64,000 nucleotides of DNA from Pseudomonas sp. 8Z. GTDB lineage: Bacteria > Pseudomonadota > Gammaproteobacteria > Pseudomonadales > Pseudomonadaceae. Where the stretch lies: NCBI RefSeq assembly GCF_902506535.1, contig NZ_LR733827.1:1906310-1970309 (forward strand), given 5' to 3'. Positions 12,492 through 23,324 of this stretch are shown piece by piece. The notes below the pieces were generated by a model, which did not search any database, was not told where the DNA came from, and saw only the letters and a program-made list of their open reading frames with translations. The first letter of the stretch is position 1. The number at the start of each line of letters is the position of its first letter. The position numbers were made by a program, and so were the translations under genes.

Positions 12492-13859
12492 TCACTTGCC
12501 GATGCAGAAGCTGGAGAAGATCCGCCCGAGCAGGTCGTCGCTGCTGAAAGCGCCGGTGATCTCGCCTAGGGCCTGTTGGGCCATGCGCAGATCCTCGGCC
12601 AGCAGCTCGCCGGCGCCCATCAGGGTGAGCTGGTTGCGACCGTGTTCGAGGTATTGCTCGGCCTGGTGCAGCGCCTCCAGGTGGCGGCGGCGGGCGCTGA
12701 AGCCGCTTTCGGCGGTCTGTTGATACCCCATGCAGGCTTTCAGGTGTTCGCGCAGCAGTTCCAGGCCACCGGCAGATTTGGCCGAGAGGCTGAGGGTGAC
12801 GTGGCCATCGGCGCTGGTTTTCAGCCCGACCGTCTCGCCGGATAGATCAGCCTTATTGCGAATCAGGGTGACCCGCGCCGGATCGGGGCGCTGTTCGAGG
12901 AATTCAGGCCAGAGGGCGAAGGGGTCGGCGGCTTCCGGCGCAGTGGAGTCCACCACCAGCAGCACGCGATCTGCCTCGCTGATGGCCTTGAGGGCACGCT
13001 CCACGCCGATGCGCTCCACCTGGTCGTCGGTGTCGCGCAGGCCGGCAGTGTCGACTACGTGCAGGGGCATGCCGTCGATGTGGATATGTTCGCGCAGCAC
13101 GTCACGGGTGGTGCCGGCGATGTCGGTGACGATGGCCGCTTCGCGCCCGGCTAGAGCATTGAGCAGGCTGGACTTGCCGGCATTGGGCCGACCAGCAATT
13201 ACTACGGTCATACCGTCGCGCAGCAAGGCGCCCTGCCCCGCTTCGCGCAGCACTGTGGATAAGTCGGCGCGCACGTTGTCGAGTTGGCTCAGTACATGGC
13301 CATCGGCGAGAAAATCAATTTCTTCTTCTGGGAAGTCGATGGCCGCTTCGACGTAGATGCGCAGTTGAATCAACGATTCGGTCAGCGCATGCACGCGCTT
13401 GGAGAACTCGCCCTGCAGCGAGCGCAGGGCATTGCGCGCGGCCTGTTCGGAGCTGGCTTCGATCAGGTCGGCAATGGCTTCGGCCTGGGCCAGGTCGAGC
13501 TTGTCGTTGAGAAAGGCGCGCTCACTGAATTCGCCAGGGCGAGCCAGGCGTGCACCCAATTCCAGACAGCGGCGCAGCAGCAGGTCGAGCACCACCGGGC
13601 CGCCATGGCCTTGCAGCTCCAGCACGTCTTCGCCGGTGAAGGAGTTGGGGCCGGGAAAGTAGATGGCCAGGCCTTCGTCCAGGGTCAGTTGCTGATCGGC
13701 GTAGAACGCACCGTGGTGGGCGAAGCGCGGCTTGAGTTCACGGCGGCATATGGCCTGAGCCAGTTGTCCAGCCAGTGGGCCGGACACCCGCACGATGCCC
13801 ACCCCCCCCCGTCCCTGGGCAGTGGCGACGGCGGCGATGGTGTCTCGGGTGTGGTTCAT
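12492..13859 (-). CDS. mnmE: tRNA modification GTPase MnmE (TrmE)
   Basis: 455 residues, GTPase partner of MnmG in 5-carboxymethylaminomethyl modification of tRNA wobble uridine. The N-terminal tetrahydrofolate-binding domain begins RDTIAAVATAQGRGGVGIVR. The G domain shows G1 GRPNAGKSS (residues 223-231), the TTRD switch, DTAGLRD, and NKAD for G4. The C-terminus ends in the invariant FCIGK. A run of nine G residues on the coding strand (13802-13810) encodes part of the GRGGVG segment near residue 18; slippage there would inactivate the gene. It is followed after 75 bases by the defence operon, with no evident terminator between. Confidence 0.97.
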   Translation of the reverse strand: MNHTRDTIAAVATAQGRGGVGIVRVSGPLAGQLAQAICRRELKPRFAHHGAFYADQQLTLDEGLAIYFPGPNSFTGEDVLELQGHGGPVVLDLLLRRCLELGARLARPGEFSERAFLNDKLDLAQAEAIADLIEASSEQAARNALRSLQGEFSKRVHALTESLIQLRIYVEAAIDFPEEEIDFLADGHVLSQLDNVRADLSTVLREAGQGALLRDGMTVVIAGRPNAGKSSLLNALAGREAAIVTDIAGTTRDVLREHIHIDGMPLHVVDTAGLRDTDDQVERIGVERALKAISEADRVLLVVDSTAPEAADPFALWPEFLEQRPDPARVTLIRNKADLSGETVGLKTSADGHVTLSLSAKSAGGLELLREHLKACMGYQQTAESGFSARRRHLEALHQAEQYLEHGRNQLTLMGAGELLAEDLRMAQQALGEITGAFSSDDLLGRIFSSFCIGK

Positions 13860-13900
13860 GGCGTTCTACTCGCTACTGGGGGCGGTCGTAGGGGCAAATC

Positions 13901-13923
13901 ATCGCGAATGAATTCGCTCCTAC
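13901..13923. repeat. REP-like palindromic element
   Basis: ATCGCGAATGAATTCGCTCC followed by TAC, between yidC and mnmE. It is the same family as the elements at 4274-4345 and 41011-41082. Confidence 0.75.
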
Positions 13924-13940
13924 AGGGGAGACGGATAGCA

Positions 13941-13964
13941 AAACGCCCCAATCATGGGGCGTTT
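13941..13964 (-). terminator. Intrinsic terminator after yidC
   Basis: Perfect 10-bp stem AAACGCCCCA / TGGGGCGTTT with loop ATCA, lying 27 bases past the yidC stop. The minus strand continues with TTTT-rich bases (GTTTTGC), so it should end the rpmH-rnpA-yidD-yidC transcript. mnmE would then need its own promoter in 13860-13940. Confidence 0.75.
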
Positions 13965-13990
13965 GCGTGATGCTTTGAAGCCTTGTCGAA

Positions 13991-15733
13991 TCAGGCGTTG
14001 GCCGATTTCGTAGCGGCTTCGATCTTGCGGGTAATGTACCACTGCTGGGCGATGGACAAGCAGTTGTTAACCACCCAGTACAGCACCAGACCCGCCGGGA
14101 ACCACAGGAAGAAGAAGGTGAAGATAATCGGCATCAGCTTCATCACGCGCGCCTGCATGGGGTCCGGCGGCGTCGGGTTGAGCTGCTGCTGGATGAACAT
14201 GGTTGCACCCATGATGATCGGCAGGATGAAGAACGGATCCTTGATCGACAGGTCTGTGATCCACAGCAGCCAGGGCGCTTGGCGCATTTCCACGGATTCC
14301 AGCAGTACCCAGTAGAGCGCGAGGAATACTGGCATCTGTACGAGGATCGGCAAGCAGCCACCCAGAGGGTTGATCTTCTCTTTCTTGTACAGCTCCATCA
14401 TCGCCTGGGACATCTTCTGGCGATCATCACCGAACTGTTCCTTCAGCGCCTGCAACTTCGGCGAAACGGCGCGCATGCGTGCCATGGAGCGGTAGCTGGC
14501 GGCGGACAGCGGGAAGAAGATGCCTTTGATGATGACGGTCAGGAAGATGATCGACCAACCCCAGTTACCGATCAGGCCGTGAATCACTTCCAGCAGCCAG
14601 AAGATTGGTTGGGCGAGGAACCACAACACGCCATAGTCGACGGTCAACTCAAGACCCGGCGAGAGGCTGCCGAGGTATTCCTGCATTTTGGGGCCGGCAT
14701 AGAGCACTGCGCCGGTTTCACCTTTGGCTCCTGCTGCAACCTGCACGGCTGAACTGGTGAAGCCGACGATGTAGTTGCCTTGGCTGTCCTTGCGGGTCTG
14801 AATCTGGTTGCTGCTGTCTTTGGATGGCACCCAGGCGGTGACGAAGTAGTGCTGCAGCCAGGCAACCCAGCCACCTTGTACGGTTTCCTTGAAGCTGTGC
14901 TTGTCGATGTCTTTCATCGACAGCTTCTTGTAAGGCTCGTCCGGGGTCCAGACGGCAGCGCCCAAGTAAGTGGCGGTGCCAGTGGCTGTGGTCGAGGACG
15001 GGTCACCGCTGTTGTCGCGTTTGAGCTGGGCGAACAGGTTGCCGCTCCAGGCTTGGTCACTTTGGTTATCGATCAGATAGCGTACGTCGACCTGATAGGA
15101 GGACGGATCGATGCAGCCTGGTTTCTTCAACTGCTGTTCACGCGCCGAGCACTGTGGGTTTAGACCGCGCTTGAAGCTGTAGCGTTTGATGTAGCTGACG
15201 CCGTTCTCGCTGTAGGTGAGATCGACTACCAGTTTGTCCTGGCCTTCGGCCAGTTCATAGAGCTTCTTCTCGCTGTTCCACAGGGCACGACCGCTGGATT
15301 TGTCCGGTGCGTTCTGGCCAATCAGGCCGCTCTGTGCCAGGTACGTGCGCTCGCCACCGTTATCGAACAACTGGAAGGGAACGTCTGGGCGGTCCTGCCG
15401 ACGTGGGTACTGCGGCAGGCGCAGTTGCACTACATCACCGCCGCGCGGATCGATGGCCAGCTCAAGAACATCGGTCTTGACGCGAATCAGCTCATCACTG
15501 CTGGCTGGCGTTGCGGCAACGGCGGCAGCGCTGGGATCTGCCACTGCGCTTGGGATGTCGTCACTGCTGCTTTGTGCGCTACTCGGTGCATCCGGCAGGC
15601 TGGGGGTAGCTGCTGGGCTGGACTGAGTCTGCTCCGGCAGAGCGGCCTGGCCGTAGTCCTGGTTCCATTGCAGGACCATCAGATAGGACACGACTGCCAG
15701 GGCGACGATCAGGATCGAACGTTGGATATCCAT
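13991..15733 (-). CDS. yidC: Membrane protein insertase YidC
   Basis: 580 residues, standard for gammaproteobacterial YidC. It inserts and folds inner-membrane proteins with or without SecYEG. An N-terminal membrane anchor (MDIQRSILIVALAVVSYLMV) is followed by a low-complexity Ser/Ala/Pro/Asp linker, a large periplasmic beta-supersandwich domain (about 80-350), and the conserved five-helix insertase core from about residue 360 (GNWGWSIIFLTVIIKGIFFPL ... FLALYWVLLES ... FTFFFLWFPAGLVLYWVVNN). It starts two bases after yidD and closes the rpmH-rnpA-yidD-yidC operon. Confidence 0.98.
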   Translation of the reverse strand: MDIQRSILIVALAVVSYLMVLQWNQDYGQAALPEQTQSSPAATPSLPDAPSSAQSSSDDIPSAVADPSAAAVAATPASSDELIRVKTDVLELAIDPRGGDVVQLRLPQYPRRQDRPDVPFQLFDNGGERTYLAQSGLIGQNAPDKSSGRALWNSEKKLYELAEGQDKLVVDLTYSENGVSYIKRYSFKRGLNPQCSAREQQLKKPGCIDPSSYQVDVRYLIDNQSDQAWSGNLFAQLKRDNSGDPSSTTATGTATYLGAAVWTPDEPYKKLSMKDIDKHSFKETVQGGWVAWLQHYFVTAWVPSKDSSNQIQTRKDSQGNYIVGFTSSAVQVAAGAKGETGAVLYAGPKMQEYLGSLSPGLELTVDYGVLWFLAQPIFWLLEVIHGLIGNWGWSIIFLTVIIKGIFFPLSAASYRSMARMRAVSPKLQALKEQFGDDRQKMSQAMMELYKKEKINPLGGCLPILVQMPVFLALYWVLLESVEMRQAPWLLWITDLSIKDPFFILPIIMGATMFIQQQLNPTPPDPMQARVMKLMPIIFTFFFLWFPAGLVLYWVVNNCLSIAQQWYITRKIEAATKSANA

Positions 15734-15735
15734 GA

Positions 15736-15981
15736 TTATTCGGCCATCGAAGGGGAACGGGATGTTTTCGCGGGAGGAACCGGATCAAAGCCGCCGGCAT
15801 TCCAGGGATGGCAGCGGCCTAGCCGACGCGCAGTCAGCCAGCCACCACGAACGAGGCCATGTTGCTCGATGGCTTCGTAGGCATAGCAGGAACAACTCGG
15901 GTAAAAGCGACAGTGGCTGGCCATCAGAGGGCTGATGGCGTAGCGATAGACCTGAATGCAGGCGAGGGCCACTTTACGCAT
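15736..15981 (-). CDS. yidD: Membrane protein insertion efficiency factor YidD
   Basis: 81 residues: MRKVALACIQVYRYAISPL followed by HCRFYPSCSCYAYEAI, the cysteine-rich core of the YidD (HlyA/DUF37) family, and HPWNAGGFDPVP near the end. It is a small membrane-associated protein that assists YidC-dependent insertion. The ATG at 15981 overlaps the rnpA stop (15974-15976), and the gene ends two bases before yidC. The open frame extends upstream, but that part shadows rnpA. Confidence 0.95.
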   Translation of the reverse strand: MRKVALACIQVYRYAISPLMASHCRFYPSCSCYAYEAIEQHGLVRGGWLTARRLGRCHPWNAGGFDPVPPAKTSRSPSMAE

Positions 15982-16378
15982 GAGGTTGGTCGCTTGTCCC
16001 GGTGGGCGCATTAGCGTCACGGTTTGGGCGATTGCGAGCCAAGCGCTTCCAGAGCTTGTCGAACTGCTTGGCAAGTTCGGCATTTTCCAGATCGCCGAGG
16101 CCTTTACGCGCGACTACAACGATATCCCAGCCACTCAGGTGATCCTGATTCAGGCGAAAGGATTCGCGAATCTGACGCTTTATGCGGTTGCGCTCGACAG
16201 CAAGCTTGACGCTCTTTTTGCCGATCACCAGACCAAGGCGGGGATGATCGAGCTCACTGTCGCGCACCAGCAGCAGGACATTTTTGCCCGGCGCTTTACC
16301 GCTAGGGGAGTCGAAGACTGCCTTGAATTGCCGGGGAGTCAGCAGTCGCTTTTCCCGGCCGAAGCCTCGACTCACCAC
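15974..16378 (-). CDS. rnpA: Ribonuclease P protein component
   Basis: 134 residues. It binds the RNase P RNA and assists 5' maturation of tRNAs. The family signature RNRIKRQIRESFR (about residues 63-75) and the N-terminal FGREKRLLTPRQFKAVF are present, and the protein is strongly basic. It is encoded directly downstream of rpmH (13 bases) and overlaps yidD, the conserved order next to oriC. Confidence 0.97.
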   Translation of the reverse strand: MVSRGFGREKRLLTPRQFKAVFDSPSGKAPGKNVLLLVRDSELDHPRLGLVIGKKSVKLAVERNRIKRQIRESFRLNQDHLSGWDIVVVARKGLGDLENAELAKQFDKLWKRLARNRPNRDANAPTGTSDQPHA

Positions 16379-16391
16379 CTGTCTGGATGAG

Positions 16392-16526
16392 TTAGACAGT
16401 CAGACGCTTACGGCCTTTGGCGCGACGACGCGACAGGACGGCACGGCCGTTCTTGGTAGCCATACGGGCACGGAAACCGTGGGTGCGAGCGCGCTTGATG
16501 GTGCTGGGTTGGAAAGTGCGTTTCAT
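16392..16526 (-). CDS. rpmH: 50S ribosomal protein L34
   Basis: 44 residues, MKRTFQPSTIKRARTHGFR ... ending KGRKRLTV, the full-length, highly basic bL34. The gene is too short for a usual ORF cut-off but is unmistakable. It reads away from oriC, divergently from dnaA, and heads the rpmH-rnpA-yidD-yidC operon. Its promoter must lie within the origin spacer (16527-16700). Confidence 0.98.
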   Translation of the reverse strand: MKRTFQPSTIKRARTHGFRARMATKNGRAVLSRRRAKGRKRLTV

Positions 16527-17035
16527 GGTGCGTTACCTGGGTGATCGACTAGGGCCGGTATGGCCCCCGTTTTAAGAGACCGGCGATTGTAGAGAAAGCC
16601 GTTGAGTAGGTCAATTTCCAACCAACCTTTTGTCTGACTAATAGAAAGAAGAGAAGAAAGTCTTTTAAAGATCTTTTTCTATTCTTGTAATGATTAGTCA
16701 TCTGCTGGGCTGTGGATAAAGCTCTCAAGGCCCTGCCAACCGAGGTCTGTGGGTAATGATAAAGCTGTCCACAATAGGTGTTTTGATTGTGCGCGTCCTG
16801 CGTATAGCTTGAGGGTAAGTAGGTCTTTTACTCACAGCCGACTTGGTCACAGCGTTTTCCCTGGGTTTATCCATATGGTTATTGGAGCGTTATCCACAGT
16901 GTTTAAGTCTTTTGCGAGTCATCGTTAAAGCATTGATTTTAAATGGCCATTATTCTTCTGGGGTGTGGATAACTCAGCCGCTGGAGGCTACAATGGACGC
17001 TTGTTTCTTATCGCCGCTTTGGTAGGGGATAGTCA
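16527..17035. other. oriC: Chromosomal replication origin oriC (rpmH-dnaA spacer)
   Basis: This 509-base spacer has an AT/purine-rich stretch (about 16612-16700, a candidate unwinding element) followed by DnaA boxes. TGTGGATAA is at 16711-16719 and 16964-16972, TTATCCACA at 16890-16898, and one-mismatch boxes at 16748-16756 (TGTGGGTAA) and 16867-16875 (TTATCCATA). The rpmH-dnaA spacer is the position from which autonomously replicating Pseudomonas origins were isolated. The spacer must also carry the divergent rpmH and dnaA promoters; DnaA boxes near dnaA suggest autoregulation. Confidence 0.93.
16710..16725. repeat. 16-base repeat shared with the mnmG-side origin-like region
   Basis: CTGTGGATAAAGCTCT is identical to 3858-3873 and contains a perfect DnaA box. 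In both places it lies just after an AG/AT-rich tract and before a TGATAA-type sequence, which argues for common descent or a conserved functional module rather than chance. Confidence 0.75.
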
Positions 17036-18529
17036 GTGTCAGTGGAACTATGGCAGCAATGCGTTGAGCTCTTGCGCGACGAATTGCCGGCCCAGCAATT
17101 CAACACCTGGATCCGTCCTCTACAGGTCGAGGCTGAAGGCGACGAGCTGCGTGTCTACGCGCCGAATCGTTTCGTGCTCGATTGGGTCAATGACAAGTAT
17201 CTGAGCCGCTTGCTCGAACTGCTCGGCGAGCGCGCTAATGGCCTGGTACCTGCGCTTTCCTTATTAATAGGGAGTAAACGTGCATCGACTCCACGCGTAG
17301 CGCCAACGGCGCCACGCCCTGCCGTTGCCCGCACCGCCCAGCCAGTGCAGCCTAATCTGGCTGCACATAAGCCTGCTCCACCGCCTGTTCAGGAAGAGCC
17401 ATCGCGGGCCAGTTTCGATTCCATGGCCGGTGCCACTCCGCAACCACCCGTTCCCGCCGTCGCGCCACGAACCGAGCGCAACGTGCAGGTCGAAGGTGGC
17501 CTCAAGCACACCAGCTACCTTAACCGGACCTTTACCTTCGATAACTTCGTCGAGGGTAAGTCGAACCAGTTGGCGCGTGCTGCTGCCTGGCAGGTGGCGG
17601 ATAACCCCAAGCACGGATACAACCCGCTGTTCCTTTATGGTGGTGTTGGTTTGGGTAAGACCCACTTGATGCATGCGGTGGGCAATCACTTGCTGGCGAA
17701 GAATCCAAACGCCAAGGTCGTTTATCTGCATTCCGAGCGTTTCGTAGCCGACATGGTCAAGGCGCTGCAGCTTAATGCGATCAACGAATTCAAGCGTTTC
17801 TATCGTTCGGTCGATGCGCTGTTGATCGATGACATCCAGTTTTTCGCCAAGAAAGAGCGCTCCCAGGAAGAGTTTTTCCACACCTTCAATGCGTTGCTTG
17901 AAGGTGGTCAGCAGGTGATTCTCACCAGTGACCGTTATCCGAAAGAGATCGAAGGTCTCGAAGAGCGCCTGAAATCGCGTTTTGGCTGGGGTTTGACCGT
18001 AGCAGTTGAGCCGCCGGAGTTGGAAACGCGCGTGGCGATCCTGATGAAGAAAGCTGATCAGGCCAAGATCGATCTGCCTCATGACGCGGCGTTCTTCATT
18101 GCCCAGCGTATTCGTTCCAACGTGCGTGAGTTGGAAGGCGCGTTGAAACGGGTTATCGCTCACTCACACTTTATGGGCCGCGATATCACCATCGAATTGA
18201 TCCGTGAGTCGCTCAAGGATCTTTTGGCCCTACAGGACAAGTTGGTCAGTATCGACAACATTCAGCGCACTACGGCGGAATACTACAAGATCAAGATTAC
18301 TGATCTGTTGTCCAAACGTCGTTCGCGCTCAATCGCCCGCCCGCGCCAGGTGGCTATGGCGTTGTCCAAGGAATTGACCAATCACAGCCTGCCGGAAATC
18401 GGTGTGGCCTTCGGCGGTCGCGATCACACAACTGTATTGCACGCATGCCGTAAGATTGCTGAACTTAGGGGATCCGACGCGGACATCCGCGAGGACTACA
18501 AGAACCTGCTGCGCACCCTGACTACTTGA
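17036..18529 (+). CDS. dnaA: Chromosomal replication initiator protein DnaA
   Basis: 497 residues. Domain I (SVELWQQCVELLRDELPAQQFNTWI), a Pro/Ala-rich domain II linker (about 80-150), the AAA+ domain III with Walker A GGVGLGKT (202-209) and Walker B LLIDDIQF (Asp265-Asp266), and domain IV with the DNA-binding signature GGRDHTTVLHACRKI are all present. The GTG at 17036 is preceded by AGGGGAT. Two DnaA boxes lie within 150 bases upstream, consistent with autorepression. dnaN, recF and gyrB follow in the same direction. Confidence 0.99.
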   Translation: MSVELWQQCVELLRDELPAQQFNTWIRPLQVEAEGDELRVYAPNRFVLDWVNDKYLSRLLELLGERANGLVPALSLLIGSKRASTPRVAPTAPRPAVARTAQPVQPNLAAHKPAPPPVQEEPSRASFDSMAGATPQPPVPAVAPRTERNVQVEGGLKHTSYLNRTFTFDNFVEGKSNQLARAAAWQVADNPKHGYNPLFLYGGVGLGKTHLMHAVGNHLLAKNPNAKVVYLHSERFVADMVKALQLNAINEFKRFYRSVDALLIDDIQFFAKKERSQEEFFHTFNALLEGGQQVILTSDRYPKEIEGLEERLKSRFGWGLTVAVEPPELETRVAILMKKADQAKIDLPHDAAFFIAQRIRSNVRELEGALKRVIAHSHFMGRDITIELIRESLKDLLALQDKLVSIDNIQRTTAEYYKIKITDLLSKRRSRSIARPRQVAMALSKELTNHSLPEIGVAFGGRDHTTVLHACRKIAELRGSDADIREDYKNLLRTLTT

Positions 18530-18560
18530 TTCGCAGCTCCACGAGGCAAGGGACTAGACC

Positions 18561-19664
18561 ATGCATTTCACCATTCAACGCGAAGCCCTGTTGAAACCCC
18601 TGCAACTGGTCGCCGGTGTCGTGGAACGACGCCAGACGTTGCCGGTTCTGTCCAACGTCCTGCTGGTGGTCGAAGGCCAGCAGCTATCGCTGACCGGTAC
18701 CGACCTGGAGGTCGAACTGGTTGGTCGCGTCACGCTGGAAGATGCCGCCGAACCGGGCGAGATCACCGTACCGGCGCGTAAGCTGATGGACATTTGCAAG
18801 AGCCTGCCAGGTGATGCCGTGATCGATATTCGTGTCGATGACCAGAAGCTGTTGGTCAAGGCTGGTCGCAGCCGCTTCACGCTGTCGACGCTGCCTGCGA
18901 ATGACTTCCCTACTGTTGAGGAAGGTCCGGGGTCGCTGACCTTCAACCTGCCGCAAGCCAAACTGCGCCGCCTGATCGAGCGCACCAGCTTCGCCATGGC
19001 TCAGCAGGACGTACGCTACTACCTCAATGGTATGTTGCTGGAAGTGCAAAGCGGTCTGCTGCGCGCCGTCGCAACCGACGGTCACCGCCTGGCCATGTGC
19101 TCGATGGAAGCCTCTATCCAGCAGGATGGCAAGCATCAGGTTATCGTGCCGCGCAAAGGTATTTTGGAGCTGGCTCGCTTGCTCACTGAGCAGGATGCTG
19201 AAGTCGCTGTCGTTCTGGGTCAGCACCACATTCGTGCTAACACCGGCGAGTTCACCTTCACCTCCAAGCTGGTTGATGGCAAATTTCCGGATTACGAGCG
19301 TGTGCTGCCACGTGGCGGTGACAAGCTGGTACTGGCGGATCGTCAGGGCTTGCGCGAAGCGTTCAGCCGTACTGCAATTCTCTCCAACGAGAAGTACCGT
19401 GGTATTCGCCTGACCCTAGCTTCCGGCCTGCTGAAAATTCAGGCCAATAACCCGGAGCAGGAAGAGGCCGAAGAAGAAATCGTTGTCGATTACAACGGTG
19501 GTGGGTTGGAAATCGGTTTCAACGTCAGCTACCTGCTGGATGTATTGAGCGTGATGGGTACCGAGCAGGTGCGTCTGATCCTCTCTGACTCCAACAGTAG
19601 TGCCCTGCTACAAGAAGCCGATAACGACGATTCCGCTTACGTTGTAATGCCGATGAGGCTCTAA
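18561..19664 (+). CDS. dnaN: DNA polymerase III beta subunit (sliding clamp)
   Basis: 367 residues, the length expected in Pseudomonas. The three-domain clamp begins MHFTIQREALLKPLQLVAGVVERRQTLP and ends YVVMPMRL, the conserved C-terminus lining the hydrophobic partner pocket. It tethers Pol III and other proteins to DNA. It lies 31 bases after dnaA and seven bases before recF, probably co-transcribed. Confidence 0.99.
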   Translation: MHFTIQREALLKPLQLVAGVVERRQTLPVLSNVLLVVEGQQLSLTGTDLEVELVGRVTLEDAAEPGEITVPARKLMDICKSLPGDAVIDIRVDDQKLLVKAGRSRFTLSTLPANDFPTVEEGPGSLTFNLPQAKLRRLIERTSFAMAQQDVRYYLNGMLLEVQSGLLRAVATDGHRLAMCSMEASIQQDGKHQVIVPRKGILELARLLTEQDAEVAVVLGQHHIRANTGEFTFTSKLVDGKFPDYERVLPRGGDKLVLADRQGLREAFSRTAILSNEKYRGIRLTLASGLLKIQANNPEQEEAEEEIVVDYNGGGLEIGFNVSYLLDVLSVMGTEQVRLILSDSNSSALLQEADNDDSAYVVMPMRL

Positions 19665-19671
19665 GCCTCTA

Positions 19672-20775
19672 ATGTCCCTCAGTCGTATCATGGTCACCGC
19701 GGTGCGTAACCTGCACCCGGTGACACTCTCCCCCTCTCCCCGCATCAACATCCTTCATGGCGCCAATGGTAGCGGCAAGACCAGTGTGCTGGAGGCCGTC
19801 CATCTCTTGGGCCTCGCCCGTTCTTTTCGCAGCACTCGTCTGCAGCCAGTCATTCATTACGAACAGCCAGGCTGTACTGTTTTCGGTCAGGTTCAATTGT
19901 CCGAAGGCGGTTCCAGCAATCTGGGTATTTCGCGTGATCGCCAGGGTGAATTGCAAATTCGTATCGACGGGCAAAACGCACGTAGCGCTGCTCAACTTGC
20001 AGACTTATTACCGCTGCAATTGATAAATCCAGACAGCTTTCGTCTTCTGGAGGGAGCTCCGAAGATTCGTCGGCAGTTCCTCGATTGGGGTGTGTTCCAC
20101 GTGGAACATCGCTTTCTCGGGGCTTGGCAGAGGCTGCAGAAGGCCCTGCGGCAGCGGAACTCATGGCTGCGGCATGGTACACTTGACGGTGCTTCGCAGG
20201 CTGCCTGGGACCGCGAATTGTGCAATGCCAGCCAGGAAATCGACAGCTATCGCAGGGCATATATTCAGGCCCTGAAGCCGGTATTCGAGCGAGTTCTGGG
20301 CGAGCTTTTGCAGTTGGAGGGGCTCACCCTGAGCTACTACCGGGGGTGGGATAAGGAGCGTGAACTGAGTGACGTGCTCAGCTCTTCTCTATTGCGTGAC
20401 CAGCAACTCGGGCATACCCAAGCTGGACCACAGCGAGCCGATTTGCGTTTGCGTCTTGCGGGGCATAACGCGGCAGAGGTCTTGTCGCGAGGACAACAGA
20501 AATTAGTGGTGTGTGCTTTACGCATTGCCCAAGGCCACCTGGTCAACGACGCCAAGCGTGGCCAATGTATCTATCTAGTGGACGACCTACCGTCGGAGCT
20601 GGATGAACAGCATAGACAGGCACTGTGCCGGTTGCTGGAAGATTTGCGCTGCCAGGTGTTCATCACCTGTGTAGATCATGAATTGTTGAGGGAAGGCTGG
20701 CAGACGGATACGCCGGTTGCCATGTTCCACGTGGAACATGGCCGTATCACCCAGACCCAATACCATCGGGAGTGA
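19672..20775 (+). CDS. recF: DNA replication and repair protein RecF
   Basis: 367 residues, an SMC/ABC-like ATPase that loads RecA at gapped DNA with RecO and RecR. Walker A NGSGKTSVLEAV (about residues 29-41), the ABC signature SRGQQKLVV, and Walker B IYLVDDLPSELD are visible. The coding sequence carries two perfect parS sites (20093-20108 and 20723-20738), both read in the same frame, so the peptide FHVEH appears twice. It ends five bases before gyrB. Confidence 0.98.
   Translation: MSLSRIMVTAVRNLHPVTLSPSPRINILHGANGSGKTSVLEAVHLLGLARSFRSTRLQPVIHYEQPGCTVFGQVQLSEGGSSNLGISRDRQGELQIRIDGQNARSAAQLADLLPLQLINPDSFRLLEGAPKIRRQFLDWGVFHVEHRFLGAWQRLQKALRQRNSWLRHGTLDGASQAAWDRELCNASQEIDSYRRAYIQALKPVFERVLGELLQLEGLTLSYYRGWDKERELSDVLSSSLLRDQQLGHTQAGPQRADLRLRLAGHNAAEVLSRGQQKLVVCALRIAQGHLVNDAKRGQCIYLVDDLPSELDEQHRQALCRLLEDLRCQVFITCVDHELLREGWQTDTPVAMFHVEHGRITQTQYHRE
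20093..20108. other. parS: parS centromere site 1
   Basis: TGTTCCACGTGGAACA, a perfect 16-bp palindrome identical to the Pseudomonas parS consensus, inside recF. It is the loading site for the ParB encoded at the left edge, about 20 kb away and 3 kb from oriC. Confidence 0.95.
20723..20738. other. parS: parS centromere site 2
   Basis: A second perfect TGTTCCACGTGGAACA, 630 bases from the first and inside the 3' end of recF. Origin-proximal clusters of parS sites nucleate ParB and condensin loading in Pseudomonas. Confidence 0.95.
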
Positions 20776-20779
20776 AGGC

Positions 20780-23200
<2,421 letters not shown>

Positions 23201-23230
23201 TACGCCAAGTGCGGCATCCATGAAGTACCC

Positions 23231-23261
23231 AACCCCGGCCTGAGTGCCGGGGTTTTTCTTT
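23231..23261 (+). terminator. Intrinsic terminator after gyrB
   Basis: Nine-bp stem AACCCCGGC / GCCGGGGTT with loop CTGAGT, followed by TTTCTTT, 30 bases after the gyrB stop. It separates the replication operon from defence island 2 and makes an hsdM start inside the hairpin region unlikely. Confidence 0.85.
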
Positions 23262-23324
23262 GTGTGGTCAGGCGTGGATAATCCAGGCCAGACATTTTTC
23301 TACCCATTCAGGCAGTCATACCCA

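Noticed and set aside
20717..20779. Upstream start for gyrB
   Set aside because: These codons only shadow the recF end and parS site 2; MSENQTYDSSS with a good ribosome site is the normal start.
23244..23324. Upstream start for hsdM of system 2
   Set aside because: It would begin inside the gyrB terminator, and the extra residues do not match the family.
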